A DNA stretch of 64,000 nucleotides, taken from the NCBI GenBank assembly GCA_025057155.1, contig JANWYD010000007.1:1-64000 (forward strand), in the 5' to 3' direction. The first letter of the stretch is position 1; the number at the start of each line of letters is the position of its first letter. Under the pieces are notes generated by a model. That model made no database searches and was not told the DNA's origin. It worked only from the letters and a program-made list of their open reading frames with translations. This DNA comes from Chloroflexaceae bacterium. Its GTDB lineage: Bacteria > Chloroflexota > Chloroflexia > Chloroflexales > Chloroflexaceae. A program made the position numbers and the translations under genes. Below, piece after piece: positions 24,146-32,776 of this stretch.

Positions 24146-25304
24146 CTATTTCTTTAACAGAAAATCGGCCTTCAAAACTTCTGGCGTTACTTCTTGCTCT
24201 CTTGGCAGATAAATTCTGACAGGGATCTCTAATTGCGACAAATATCTGCACATTAAAGGGTCTACCTCCCGCCAAGACAGACCTCCTAAACCACAACCCA
24301 GGGCTGGCATTGCAAGCGATATAATGCCTTCTTTTTAGTTATTTTTAATCCATTTCAACCCCTCCTCAATGCCTATAATATCAGAGCGTTCCCTCCAGTG
24401 TTTTTTGTTGGAAAAAGCAAAAAATCACTTGTTTGAATTAAGATTTGGAAGACCTGAAGGACCATCTGCAAGTTGTCTGTCGAAGTATGCTTCACGTTTA
24501 TACAAGGCGGGCTTGCCCATCATTAATATTTTCTTGCGACAAATATCTTGATAGTATACATAAACGTCAGGGAATTGATACTTTGCCCTGGACGCCAGCC
24601 CTTTACCCATTACATCTACGGTGTTTACGCTAATCGTAAGTGTTTGCATTTGTGAAAAGAACATATCCCCTTCGATAAGGTAAAGACTTTGAGTGATCTT
24701 GTGCTGCTGCTTAGGCTGAAAGAACATGTATGACTCTGGCATAATAGACACTTGCAATAGATGTATTAATTCCCTTACTTTCTTAGCTATAGTGTGATTC
24801 GCCACATAAATTGTATCAATTAGTTCAGAAGGAATGATATCAGGAACAAGACACTCGGCCATTATTTTGCGCTTGGAACCGTCTTCTTCTTTCCACCATT
24901 CATTGTTGATAATATCCCACATTTGAGAAATGCTCTTCAAGCTTTGTTCAGCAGATTGAATTTCTGATGTCGTTGCATTTCCTGTTGAAATAAATATATC
25001 TGATCGAGCAAGTAAATCTTGGCGAATTCTAAGAACAACTATGTCATCATTTCTTGTCTTGTATGACACGGTAAAGCATTGGATTGCGAGGTTGAAAGTA
25101 AACATTAGCAAACTCCCAAAGACTCTTGCCATCAGGCGTTGTTCTCTTTTGACGATTGCTCACTATTTGTGCGTCATAAATTGGTGTATAGTCGATGCCT
25201 TTCGCTTCCACGAGAGCGTGTGACAGTATGCCCTCTTGAAGGATGGAACGAATATTATTGATATGCGTAATGTAATAGAGACCTTTGATAGGAGGCTTCT
25301 TCAT
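24146..25304 (-). pseudogene. darTG: Decayed darT-darG toxin-antitoxin fusion (DNA ADP-ribosyltransferase + macrodomain)
   Basis: Reads 25304 to 24146. DarT part: GLYYITHINNIRSILQEG and ANVYFQPRNPMLYRVIQDKK, then a one-base frameshift near 25050-25058 (an extra A in AAGAAATG). It resumes with NDDIVVLRI, ARSDIFISTGNATTS and KIMAECLVPD, which holds the catalytic-Glu position, and ends LLQVSIMPESYMFF. The frame runs on without a stop into a DarG macrodomain: LYLIEGDMF, TISVNTVDVMGKGLA, FPDVYVYYQDIC. In-frame TGA at 24427 (NSNK*FFAFSNKKHWRERSD, Trp expected) and TAA at 24337 (WIKNN*KEGII) interrupt it. MPALGCGLGGLSW and a stop at 24146 follow. DarT puts ADP-ribose on thymidine in DNA; DarG removes it. 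The locus is AT-rich, unlike its neighbours. Confidence 0.88.
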
Positions 25305-25739
25305 AGTACCCCTAACCTTTCAAGAGTTGAGCGGCACAGTTGTTCAACTAATAATATAAAGTCTGCGGTCTCCTTTCAGGAGACAGAGCTTGTGCAAAGT
25401 CTGTCTCATGCGGCGGATTTGGGGCCAACCTCACGAAGTTTGCACAAATCCTATTTCAGGAGGCGGCTGAACAGTTGAGTTACAGGCCCGCATCACCTGA
25501 GTGGTTTGGCAAAGACGTCCGCCTGATTTTTGCCACCCTAAGCGCATTCAATGCTATACCCTGTTAGCAAGCGGGATATGCTTTATCTAGCTCAACATTA
25601 CAGAGCGAATAACGTACTGGGAAACCTTAATTCACAGAGAAAATATCTTGAAGTCCTGTTCGAAGGTTTCTACATAACCGCCCGCGGCCCCGCCGCCACT
25701 GGCCGGCGACCGAACCGCGGGCAGGGTGACGGGGCGAAA
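25305..25739. other. Rest of AT-rich island, no gene seen
   Basis: 435 bases upstream of the darT remnant. Contents: a perfect hairpin GTCTCCTTTCAGGAGAC at 25368-25384; a 9-bp inverted pair TTGTGCAAA (about 25391) and TTTGCACAA (about 25441); and near 25600 ACTGGGAAACCTTAATTCACAGA, which resembles one end of the MITE-like element. The GC-rich base composition of the chromosome resumes at about 25680. No ORF here looks coding. Confidence 0.55.
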
Positions 25740-26015
25740 CTACTCCGCCGTCGTCGGGTCAATCACCGTTCGGACCTCGGAGATGCGATTGGCCGGAAAG
25801 CCACCCTTTTCCGCGTGTTCCCGGATCGTCGCTTCGTCGGGCGCGATGTACACGCAGTAGATCTTGTCGTCGGTGACGTAGCTGTGCAGCCACTGGATCC
25901 GCGGCCCCATGCCGTGCAGCACGTCGCACGATTTCTGTGAGATGGCCTGCAACTCCTGGGCCGAGAGCTTGCCCGCTCCAGGAAGCTCGCGCTCGATCAC
26001 GTACTTTGGCATCAT
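25740..26015 (-). CDS. DUF4242 / SCO4226-like small protein
   Basis: 91 residues, start MMPKYVIERELPGAGKLSAQ at ATG 26015 with a perfect AAGGAGGT upstream. The fold signature is a ferredoxin-like barrel: YVIERELPG, LHSYVTDDKIYCVYIAPDE and IREHAEKGGFPANRISEVR. DUF4242 relatives include a nickel-binding protein of Streptomyces; a metal role here is conjecture. It is monocistronic, next to the AT-rich island. The gap 26016-26342 upstream contains a GGGAAACCCTCGTTCCC palindrome near 26036 and otherwise nothing recognised. Confidence 0.85.
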   Translation of the reverse strand: MMPKYVIERELPGAGKLSAQELQAISQKSCDVLHGMGPRIQWLHSYVTDDKIYCVYIAPDEATIREHAEKGGFPANRISEVRTVIDPTTAE

Positions 26016-26342
26016 CGACCTCCTTGTCATGTGGCAGGGAAACCCTCGTTCCCTATCCTCTGCAACCTGCGGCCAGGAGTCGCGCGGCGCCCCTTCCCGC
26101 CCCCGGGCCAAGGTCCTGAGCAGACAATGACGTCGCTAAACCTCCCGGAAGGGGTGTTCGCCTGCCTCGAATCCGTGGGGGAAGCTCCTTGATTATAACC
26201 TATTGTCGCCGGTTGTGTTTCTCGGCGATCACTCCCGAATTACTCCCTGGTGTACAATACGAACCGTATCATTTAAGCAGCGTATCTGTTGCGCCAGCCT
26301 GCGCGCGTGCAGGGGGCGCCTGCCCCGCGGTGGAGGACGTCT

Positions 26343-26888
26343 ATGAAGCGCTCGATCTGTCTGTACTGTGGCTCCCATTCCGGCACGAACCCGGCCTTCG
26401 CCGCCGACGCGGCGGCATTTGGCCAGGCGGTGGCAGCGCGTGGGTGGCGGCTGGTCTATGGTGGCGGGAGCGTGGGTTTGATGGGCGTGGCTGCTCGCGC
26501 CGCCCTCGCCGTGGGCGGTCAGGTGATCGGGGTCATCCCCCGCGCCCTGCTCGAACGCGAACAGGGCTTTACTGAAGCGAGCGAGTTGATCGTTACCGAA
26601 ACCCTGCGCGAACGCAAGGCGCTGATGTTTGAACGCTCCGACTCCTTCGTCGCTCTCCCCGGCGGCTTTGGCACGCTCGAGGAGACGGTCGAGACTCTCA
26701 CTCTGCGCCAGTTGCGCTACCATAATAAGCCGATCTATTTGCTGGATACCGCGGGCTTCTTCCAGCCCCTGCTCCAGTTTTTTGAGCACGCCCGCGCCTC
26801 CGGGTTCATCCAGCCTGAACATTTTCACCTGTTCACGGTGACCAGAAGCGTTCCCGAGTTGATGAATCTGCTCGAACGCGGCGCGTAA
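26343..26888 (+). CDS. LOG family protein (TIGR00730 Rossmann fold)
   Basis: 181 residues from ATG 26343 (GGAGGA upstream). The N-terminus ICLYCGSHSG, LVYGGGSVGLMGVAARAAL, the catalytic/phosphate segment LPGGFGTLEETVETLT and RQLRYHNKPIYLL are diagnostic of the LONELY GUY family. These hydrolyse nucleoside 5'-monophosphates to base and ribose 5-phosphate; in plants they activate cytokinins, and in bacteria they probably have a nucleotide-salvage role. Cytosolic. No partner gene: gltX follows after a 190-base gap that contains an AT-rich repeat. Confidence 0.93.
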   Translation: MKRSICLYCGSHSGTNPAFAADAAAFGQAVAARGWRLVYGGGSVGLMGVAARAALAVGGQVIGVIPRALLEREQGFTEASELIVTETLRERKALMFERSDSFVALPGGFGTLEETVETLTLRQLRYHNKPIYLLDTAGFFQPLLQFFEHARASGFIQPEHFHLFTVTRSVPELMNLLERGA

Positions 26889-26999
26889 GTCCGCGAACCT
26901 CCGGGCGCAGGCCCGGGGCGACCCGGTTAGCCTGCAATGTGTAATGCCGGCGCCTGTTGATGGGCGTCCCCCCCCGGTGGCGCCGGCATGCGCTCTATG

Positions 27000-27032
27000 A
27001 CAATCCCAAATCCAAAATCCACAATCCAAAAT
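27000..27032. repeat. AT-rich ATCCAAAATCCACAATCCAAAAT repeat
   Basis: Clean copy of the family, about 50 bases upstream of gltX and partly overlapping a possible -10 box (TATACT at 27035). Confidence 0.65.
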
Positions 27033-27078
27033 GGTATACTATGGGGGTGTCTGATATCTCCCGCAGCGGAGCCCGCGC

Positions 27079-28584
27079 ATGATTGAGATTACCCCTCCGG
27101 TTCGGGTGCGTTTCGCCCCCAGTCCCACCGGCTACCTGCACATTGGCGGCGTGCGCACCGCCCTGTTTAACTGGCTTTTCGCCCGTCACTACGGCGGGCA
27201 GTTCATCCTGCGCATCGAGGATACCGATGAGAAGCGCTATGTGCCCGGCGCCGCCGATGATATTATGGCCTCCCTGCGCTGGGTCGGCATCGAGTGGGAC
27301 GAAGGCCCCGATATCGGCGGCCCGTATGGCCCCTACATCCAGTCGCTGCGCTTCGACCAGGGCATCTACCAGGTGTACAGCGAGCAGTTGCTCGAGTCGG
27401 GCCACGCCTATATGTCCTTCACCACTGAGGAGGAGCTGGCCCGGCTCCGTGCCGAAGCCGAGATGCGCGGCGTCAAGGCTTTCCGCTTCCGCGGCCCCGA
27501 ACGCGACTGGCCCCTCGAACGGCAGCGCGAACTGGCCGCTACCGGCAAACCTTACACCATCCGCCTTAAAACGCCCCTGACGGGCCAGACCACCTTCACC
27601 GATCTGGTGCGCGGCGCCGAAGGCATTACGGTACAGAACGATCAGTTGCAGGATATTGTCCTGATCAAGACCAGCGGCATGCCCGTTTACCACTTCGCCC
27701 ATCTGGTGGACGATCATCTGATGCGCATCACCCACGTGCTGCGGGCCGAGGAGTGGGTGCCCTCCACGCCCTATCACGTGTTGCTCTACCAGGCGTTCGG
27801 CTGGGAACCGCCCGTCTTCGCCCATCTGCCGGTGATCCTGCGCCAGGACGGAAAGGGCAAGCTCTCCAAGCGCAAAGATGATGTGGCCACCAATCGGTTC
27901 TGGGAGCGCGGCTACCTGCCCGAGGCGATGATGAATTACCTGGCTCTTCAGGGATGGAGCTATGACGATAAAACCGAGATTATGAGCCGCGAGGAGTTGA
28001 TCGAGCGGTTCACCATCGATCGGGTCCAGGCCAGCCCCGCCCGCTGGAACCCGGAGAAGCTGCGCGATATGAATGGCATCTATATCCGCAAGCTCGCTCC
28101 CGAGGATCTCGCGGAACGTCTCCTGCCCTTCCTGGTCGCCGCCGGGCTGATTGGCGATCCGCCCTCCGAGGCCGAGCGCGCCTATGTGGTGCGCCTCGTG
28201 CCCTTGATCCACGAGCGGCTGGAGGAGTTGAGCGAGGCCCCCGGCCTGCTCGAGTTCTTCTTCCGTGAGCCGCGGCCCGGCTCCGAGGGCTACGCCCCGG
28301 CTTCGCTCGTTCCTAAAGGGCTGGACGCCGCCCAGACCGCGGCGATGCTGCAAGCCGCCCACGCCACCCTGCGCGACCTGGAACCCTGGACCCCCGAGGC
28401 CCTGGAGGCGGCGCTGCGTGACCTGTGCGCGCGCCTGGAGCGCAAGCCCGGCCAGCTCTTCGGGGCGCTGCGCGTGGCCGTCTCCGGCCGCACCGTCGCC
28501 CCGCCCCTCTTCGATATGCTCGCCGCCCTCGGTCGCGATCGCACGCTGGCCCGCCTTGATGCCGCCATCGCGGGGCTGGGGTGA
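27079..28584 (+). CDS. gltX: Glutamyl-tRNA synthetase
   Basis: 501 residues, class I aminoacyl-tRNA synthetase that charges tRNA-Glu (and perhaps tRNA-Gln, if the genome uses the amidotransferase route). HIGH-type motif PSPTGYLHIGGVRTALFNWL at residue 14; the KMSKS motif appears as GKLSKRKDD near residue 258. The C-terminal anticodon-binding domain ends at TLARLDAAIAGLG. Start ATG 27079; the sequence IEITPPVRVRFAPSPTG fits the family start. Its stop codon is directly overlapped by a long inverted repeat. Confidence 0.98.
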   Translation: MIEITPPVRVRFAPSPTGYLHIGGVRTALFNWLFARHYGGQFILRIEDTDEKRYVPGAADDIMASLRWVGIEWDEGPDIGGPYGPYIQSLRFDQGIYQVYSEQLLESGHAYMSFTTEEELARLRAEAEMRGVKAFRFRGPERDWPLERQRELAATGKPYTIRLKTPLTGQTTFTDLVRGAEGITVQNDQLQDIVLIKTSGMPVYHFAHLVDDHLMRITHVLRAEEWVPSTPYHVLLYQAFGWEPPVFAHLPVILRQDGKGKLSKRKDDVATNRFWERGYLPEAMMNYLALQGWSYDDKTEIMSREELIERFTIDRVQASPARWNPEKLRDMNGIYIRKLAPEDLAERLLPFLVAAGLIGDPPSEAERAYVVRLVPLIHERLEELSEAPGLLEFFFREPRPGSEGYAPASLVPKGLDAAQTAAMLQAAHATLRDLEPWTPEALEAALRDLCARLERKPGQLFGALRVAVSGRTVAPPLFDMLAALGRDRTLARLDAAIAGLG

Positions 28585-28680
28585 TGGTCCTCACCCTCCC
28601 CCGCCGCGCTGCGCTCGGCGCCCCCTCCCTCTCCACTGCAGGTGGAGAGGGAGGGGGCCGGGGGGAGGGTGAGGACCATC
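28583..28680. repeat. Near-perfect long inverted repeat at the gltX 3' end
   Basis: Outer arms GATGGTCCTCACCCTCCCCC and GGGGGAGGGTGAGGACCATC enclose inner arms CCCCCTCCCTCTCCAC / GTGGAGAGGGAGGGGG. The repeat starts inside the gltX stop codon and ends 25 bases before the next start. Its inner arms recur at 17411, 33096 and 53550. It would form a very stable mRNA hairpin. Confidence 0.8.
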
Positions 28681-28705
28681 ATCTCAATGAAATGGACACA
28701 CCTGC

Positions 28706-30541
28706 ATGCTCCCGGACTGGTCCCATTCCATTCATCACGACGGCTCGCCGCGCTACGTGCAGCGGGCGGGCCTGGCCCTCGGCGATAGCGCCCGTCTCTG
28801 GCTGCGAGTTGCTGTTGATGCTCCCGTCGAGGCCGTGTTTCTCCGCACCTGTCCCGATGGCGAAGAGTCGGTGACGGCCATGGCCCCGGCGGGCATCGAG
28901 GACGGCTGTCGCTGGTGGCATGCCAGCCTGAGATTGACCATGCGCCGCACCGGCTACCGCTTCGTGCTGCGCACGCGCGACGGCAACCGCTGGTATAACG
29001 CGGCGGGGGTCTGGTTGCATAACCCCACCGATGCCAACGACTTTGTGCTGCTCGCCGGCTACGAGGCGCCGGGCTGGGTGCGCGAGAGCGTGTTCTACCA
29101 GATTTTTCCCGACCGCTTCGCCGACGGCGATCCCACGAACAATGTGCGCGACGAGGAGTACCTCTGCTACGGCCGGCCCGTGGCGGCCCGGCCCTGGGAC
29201 GCCCTGCCGCGCCGGGGCCACGGCGCCAGCGAGTTCTACGGCGGCGATCTGCAGGGGATCGTCGAGCGCCTTGATTACCTCCAGGATCTCGGCGTGACGG
29301 CGCTCTATCTCAACCCGATCTTCACTGCGCCGAGCAGCCACAAGTACGACGTGGCCGATTACACTGAGGTGGACCCCCACTTCGGCGGCAACGCGGCCCT
29401 GGCCGACCTGCGGGCCGCCCTCAGCGCCCGCGACATGCGGCTGGTGCTCGACATTGTGCCGAACCACTGCGGCAGCACCCATCCCTGGTTCCAGGCGGCC
29501 CTGGCCGACCTCCGCGCCCCTGAGGCCGAGTTCTTCACGTTCCACCGCCATCCCGACGAATACGAGTGCTGGCTGGGGGTGCGCAGTCTGCCGAAGCTCA
29601 ATTACCGCAGCGAGCGCCTGCGCGACCTGATGTACGCCGGCCCCGACGCGGTGATGCGCCGGTGGATGCGCCCGCCCTACCGTATCGATGGCTGGCGCAT
29701 TGACGTGGCCAATATGCTCGGGCGGCAGGGGCCCTGGAACCTGGGCCACAAGCTGGGACGCGGCATACGCCGCGCCGTCAAGAGCGAGAATCCCGAAGCC
29801 TATCTGCTCGGCGAGCACTTCTTCGATGGCACGCCCCATCTCCAGGGTGATGAACTTGACGCCACGATGAACTACCAGGGCTTCACCTTCCCGGTCTGGA
29901 ACTGGCTTGGCAGCGCCGGACGCAAGCCCTGGAGCGATCCGCATCCCCTGCCCACGGCCGCCCTGGCCGCGCAGTGGACGGCCTTTCGCGCCGCCATACC
30001 CTGGCAGATCGCCATCCAGCAGTTCAACCTCCTTGGCAGCCACGACACTCCCCGCGTGCGCACCGTCCTCGAACACGACCCCCGGCGCCTGCGGGTGGCC
30101 GTCGTGCTGCTGTTCACCTACCCCGGAGCGCCCTGCATCTACTATGGCGACGAGGTGGGTCTCGCGGGCGACGGCGACCCTGAGTGCCGGCGCACTATGC
30201 CCTGGGACGAACGGGAGTGGGATCATGACCTGCGGGGCTTTTACCAGCGTCTGGCGCGGTTGCGGCGCGCCTCGCCCGCCCTGCGCGAGGGCGGCTTCCA
30301 GCTCCTCTACGCCAGCGGGCACACCCTGGGCTACCTGCGCGAGGCCCCCGACGAGCGGCTGATCATCGTCGCCCGGCGCGGCGACGATGGCCTGGCCGCT
30401 ATGCCGGTGCGCCACGCCGGCCTGCCCGACGGCGCGCGCCTGCGCGACCTCCTCAGCGGCGCCGAGACCAGCGTGCAGGGCGGCTGGCTGCCCCTCGCCG
30501 CTCTGCCGACGGTGGGGGCGCAGATCTGGCAAGTCGGGTAG
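28706..30541 (+). CDS. GH13 alpha-amylase family enzyme (neopullulanase/maltodextrin hydrolase-like)
   Basis: 611 residues. An N-terminal beta-sandwich of about 120 residues precedes the catalytic barrel, as in cyclomaltodextrinases and neopullulanases. The four conserved regions are present: DIVPNH, GWRIDVANM (nucleophile Asp), YLLGEHFFDG (acid/base Glu) and LGSHDTPR (third acid). A short C-terminal domain follows. No signal peptide, so it probably acts on internal alpha-glucans such as glycogen or maltodextrins. The start at ATG 28706 has a weak RBS; MLPDWSHSIHHDGSPRYVQ matches the family's beginning. Likely read through from gltX or from a promoter inside the repeat region. Confidence 0.92.
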   Translation: MLPDWSHSIHHDGSPRYVQRAGLALGDSARLWLRVAVDAPVEAVFLRTCPDGEESVTAMAPAGIEDGCRWWHASLRLTMRRTGYRFVLRTRDGNRWYNAAGVWLHNPTDANDFVLLAGYEAPGWVRESVFYQIFPDRFADGDPTNNVRDEEYLCYGRPVAARPWDALPRRGHGASEFYGGDLQGIVERLDYLQDLGVTALYLNPIFTAPSSHKYDVADYTEVDPHFGGNAALADLRAALSARDMRLVLDIVPNHCGSTHPWFQAALADLRAPEAEFFTFHRHPDEYECWLGVRSLPKLNYRSERLRDLMYAGPDAVMRRWMRPPYRIDGWRIDVANMLGRQGPWNLGHKLGRGIRRAVKSENPEAYLLGEHFFDGTPHLQGDELDATMNYQGFTFPVWNWLGSAGRKPWSDPHPLPTAALAAQWTAFRAAIPWQIAIQQFNLLGSHDTPRVRTVLEHDPRRLRVAVVLLFTYPGAPCIYYGDEVGLAGDGDPECRRTMPWDEREWDHDLRGFYQRLARLRRASPALREGGFQLLYASGHTLGYLREAPDERLIIVARRGDDGLAAMPVRHAGLPDGARLRDLLSGAETSVQGGWLPLAALPTVGAQIWQVG

Positions 30542-30565
30542 GCTTCTCAGCCGGTCCGACCGCCA

Positions 30566-30595
30566 TTGACGCTCCTCCGCTCGCTGTGGTATCAT
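30566..30595 (+). promoter_or_regulatory. Sigma70-type promoter for rplI
   Basis: TTGACG (30566-30571), 18-base spacer, TATCAT (30590-30595), 43 bases before the GTG start of rplI. Confidence 0.65.
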
Positions 30596-30638
30596 ACCCG
30601 GCGTTGCATTGCGAGCCGTGCATTTGAGGAGTGGCATT

Positions 30639-31151
30639 GTGGGCGCAAAAATGAAGGTCATCCTGCTCCAGGATGTTGAGCACCTGGGCAAAGCGGGGGA
30701 TATTAAATCCGTCTCTGGCGGTTTTGGGCGCAACTATTTGATCCCGAAGGGTTACGCGGTGCTGGCCACCCCTGGCCAGATCAAGCAGGCCGAGGAGCGC
30801 CTCGCCGCCCAGCGGCGGCGCGCCGAGGCCGCGCGCCGCGATGCCGAGGCCGTCGCTGCGCGCATTAATGGCCGCACGATAGCCTTTACCGTGAAAGTAG
30901 GCGAGCAGGACCGGCTCTACGGTTCGGTCACCAGTAGCGACATTGCCGCGCAGATCGCCGCGCAACTGGGCGTGGAGGTGGACCGCCGCAAGATTGAGCT
31001 TGAAGAGCCGATCAAGCGTACCGGAACCTATTCGGTGACCGTGCGCCTGATGAGCGGGGTTGAGCCGGTGGTGAACGTAGTGGTCGCCGGTGAGGGCGGT
31101 CTTCCTGCTGCCGCCCCGTCTGATGCCGAAACGGCTGCCGAGCAGGCATAA
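30639..31151 (+). CDS. rplI: 50S ribosomal protein L9
   Basis: 170 residues, somewhat longer than usual because of an Ala/Glu-rich tail. MKVILLQDVEHLGKAGDIK, the signature GGFGRNYLIPKGYAVLAT, a long charged helix (EERLAAQRRRAEAARRDAEA) and a C-terminal RNA-binding domain (LYGSVTSSDIAAQI; VDRRKIELEEPIKRTG) are all present. GTG 30639 is chosen because GAGGAG lies 7 bases upstream; ATG 30651 would leave a poor spacing. The usual neighbours rpsF, ssb and rpsR are absent; dnaB follows 293 bases downstream. Confidence 0.96.
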   Translation: MGAKMKVILLQDVEHLGKAGDIKSVSGGFGRNYLIPKGYAVLATPGQIKQAEERLAAQRRRAEAARRDAEAVAARINGRTIAFTVKVGEQDRLYGSVTSSDIAAQIAAQLGVEVDRRKIELEEPIKRTGTYSVTVRLMSGVEPVVNVVVAGEGGLPAAAPSDAETAAEQA

Positions 31152-31342
31152 CCCGGCAGAAGACGGTCCCCGCAGCCGGTAGGACTGATCCTGCCCGGCG
31201 ACAGGCAAGCCTTTCCAGCCTGGCGGGGCAACCCGGAGGGTCGCCCCGCTCTCCAGGAGCAACACCTGGTTTTCCTGCTCTTCTCAGCTATGACCGTGTT
31301 GTAACACGCCTGTGCTAAAATACAACTGAACATCCGTTCAAG

Positions 31343-31371
31343 GATGTGCCGCGGCAGTGCCGTGGCACATC
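31343..31371. repeat. Inverted repeat in the dnaB leader
   Basis: 14-base arms GATGTGCCGCGGCA and TGCCGTGGCACATC (one mismatch) around a single central base, 74 bases upstream of the dnaB start and about 22 bases after a possible -10 (TAAAAT at 31316). It could be an operator or a 5'UTR hairpin. The rest of the 293-base gap shows nothing else clear. Confidence 0.6.
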
Positions 31372-31444
31372 GTCGTTTCTGCACCCCTTGTGGAAAGCCT
31401 CTGGAAAATCAGGGGAGCGAGGTGGAAAAGCAGGGGAAAAAGCT

Positions 31445-32776
31445 ATGGATCGCTCCGTGCCATTCGATCTACAGGCCGAGCGCGCCACGCTCGGCGCCAT
31501 CCTGCTGGAACGGGATGCGATTGTCACCATCGCGCCCTGGCTGCCATCCGACTACTTCTACCTCGAAAAGCACGCCCTGATCTACGAGGCCATGCTGGCC
31601 TGCTACAACCGCCGCGAACCGCCCGATCTCGCCACCGTCGCAGCGGAGTTGCGCCGCCAGGAACGCCTGGAACTAGTGGGCGGCCTGGCTTACCTCAGCG
31701 ACCTGGCCGCCGAGGTGCCCACAGCGGTGCACATCGAGTACTACGCCCGCATCGTCGAACGCACCGCCGTGCTGCGCCGCCTGATCGAGGCCGGCGGCAA
31801 AATTGCCGCCATGGGCTACGATGAGACCGCCGACCTCGACGAGACTCTGGATCGCGCCGAAGCCGAATTGTTCAGCGTCTCGCAGCGCCGCAGCACCCAG
31901 GACTTCGTGGCCATTGGCCAGGTCGTTAACCAGTTGTTCACGCAGATCGAGAGCCTTCAGGAGCGGCGCGGCGAAGTGGTCGGCGTGCCCACCGGCTACC
32001 CCGATCTGGATGCGATTACCGGCGGCCTGCAGCCCAGCGACCTGATCATCCTGGCGGCCCGGCCCAGCGTCGGCAAGACCTCCCTGGCCCTCTCGCTGGC
32101 CTACAACGTGGCCTTTTTGAGCAACGCTACCGTGGGCATCTTCAGCCTGGAGATGAGTCGCGAACAAATAGTGCAGCGGGTGCTGGCGATGCACACGGGG
32201 ATTGATATGCAGCGTCTGCGCACTGGCAATCTGCGCGGCGATGAGCTGAACCTGGCCTTCGAGGGTATGGGCGTGCTCTCAGAGTTGCCGATCTACATTG
32301 AAGACACTCCCGGCCTGAGCATCGCCGAGGTGCGTTCTAAGGCCCGGCGCCTGGCCGCCGAGGTCGGCGTGGATCTGTTGATGATTGACTACCTGCAACT
32401 GATGTCGGGCCGGCGCAGCGATAACCGGGTGCAGGAGGTGAGCGAGATCAGCCGCGGTCTCAAATCCCTCGCCCGCGAACTCAACGTGCCGGTGATCGCC
32501 CTCTCGCAGCTCTCTCGTGCCGTTGAGGGGCGCCAGAGCCACGTGCCGATGCTGAGCGACCTGCGCGAGTCGGGGAGCATCGAACAAGACGCCGATATCG
32601 TGATGTTCATCTATCGCGAAGAACTCTACGACAAAGACACTGATAAAAAAGGCATCGCTGAGATCCATATCGCCAAGCACCGCAACGGCCCGCTGGGGGT
32701 GATCCCCCTGCGCTTCGAGCCGCGCACCACGCGCTTCCAGAACCTGGAACGCTACCGCGCTCCCGAGGGGTATTGA
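31445..32776 (+). CDS. dnaB: Replicative DNA helicase DnaB
   Basis: 443 residues, the hexameric helicase that unwinds DNA at the replication fork. The N-terminal helical domain begins PFDLQAERATLGAILLERDA. The RecA-like motor has Walker A AARPSVGKTSLAL, NVAFLSNATVGIFSLEMS, Walker B DLLMIDYLQLMSG, and the arginine-finger/DnaB signature LRESGSIEQDADIVMFIYRE. The start is ATG 31445; an open frame upstream (from 31346) includes the leader repeat and does not look coding. No intein is present: the usual insertion sites are uninterrupted. Confidence 0.97.
   Translation: MDRSVPFDLQAERATLGAILLERDAIVTIAPWLPSDYFYLEKHALIYEAMLACYNRREPPDLATVAAELRRQERLELVGGLAYLSDLAAEVPTAVHIEYYARIVERTAVLRRLIEAGGKIAAMGYDETADLDETLDRAEAELFSVSQRRSTQDFVAIGQVVNQLFTQIESLQERRGEVVGVPTGYPDLDAITGGLQPSDLIILAARPSVGKTSLALSLAYNVAFLSNATVGIFSLEMSREQIVQRVLAMHTGIDMQRLRTGNLRGDELNLAFEGMGVLSELPIYIEDTPGLSIAEVRSKARRLAAEVGVDLLMIDYLQLMSGRRSDNRVQEVSEISRGLKSLARELNVPVIALSQLSRAVEGRQSHVPMLSDLRESGSIEQDADIVMFIYREELYDKDTDKKGIAEIHIAKHRNGPLGVIPLRFEPRTTRFQNLERYRAPEGY

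Noticed and set aside
24335-24427. TGA and TAA in darG as recoding (Trp/Tyr) or a non-standard code
   Set aside because: Other genes in the window use TGA as stop, and a frameshift in the same locus makes decay the simpler view.
24369-24633. Small + strand ORFs in the AT-rich island
   Set aside because: They lie opposite the darG remnant and have no Shine-Dalgarno or homology visible.
28583-28680. Rho-independent terminator
   Set aside because: Very stable hairpin but no T-tract follows it; shared repeat family argues against a plain terminator.
28679-30733. Very long open frame antisense to the GH13 gene
   Set aside because: It overlaps a clear family member with all catalytic motifs; the antisense product has no recognisable domain.
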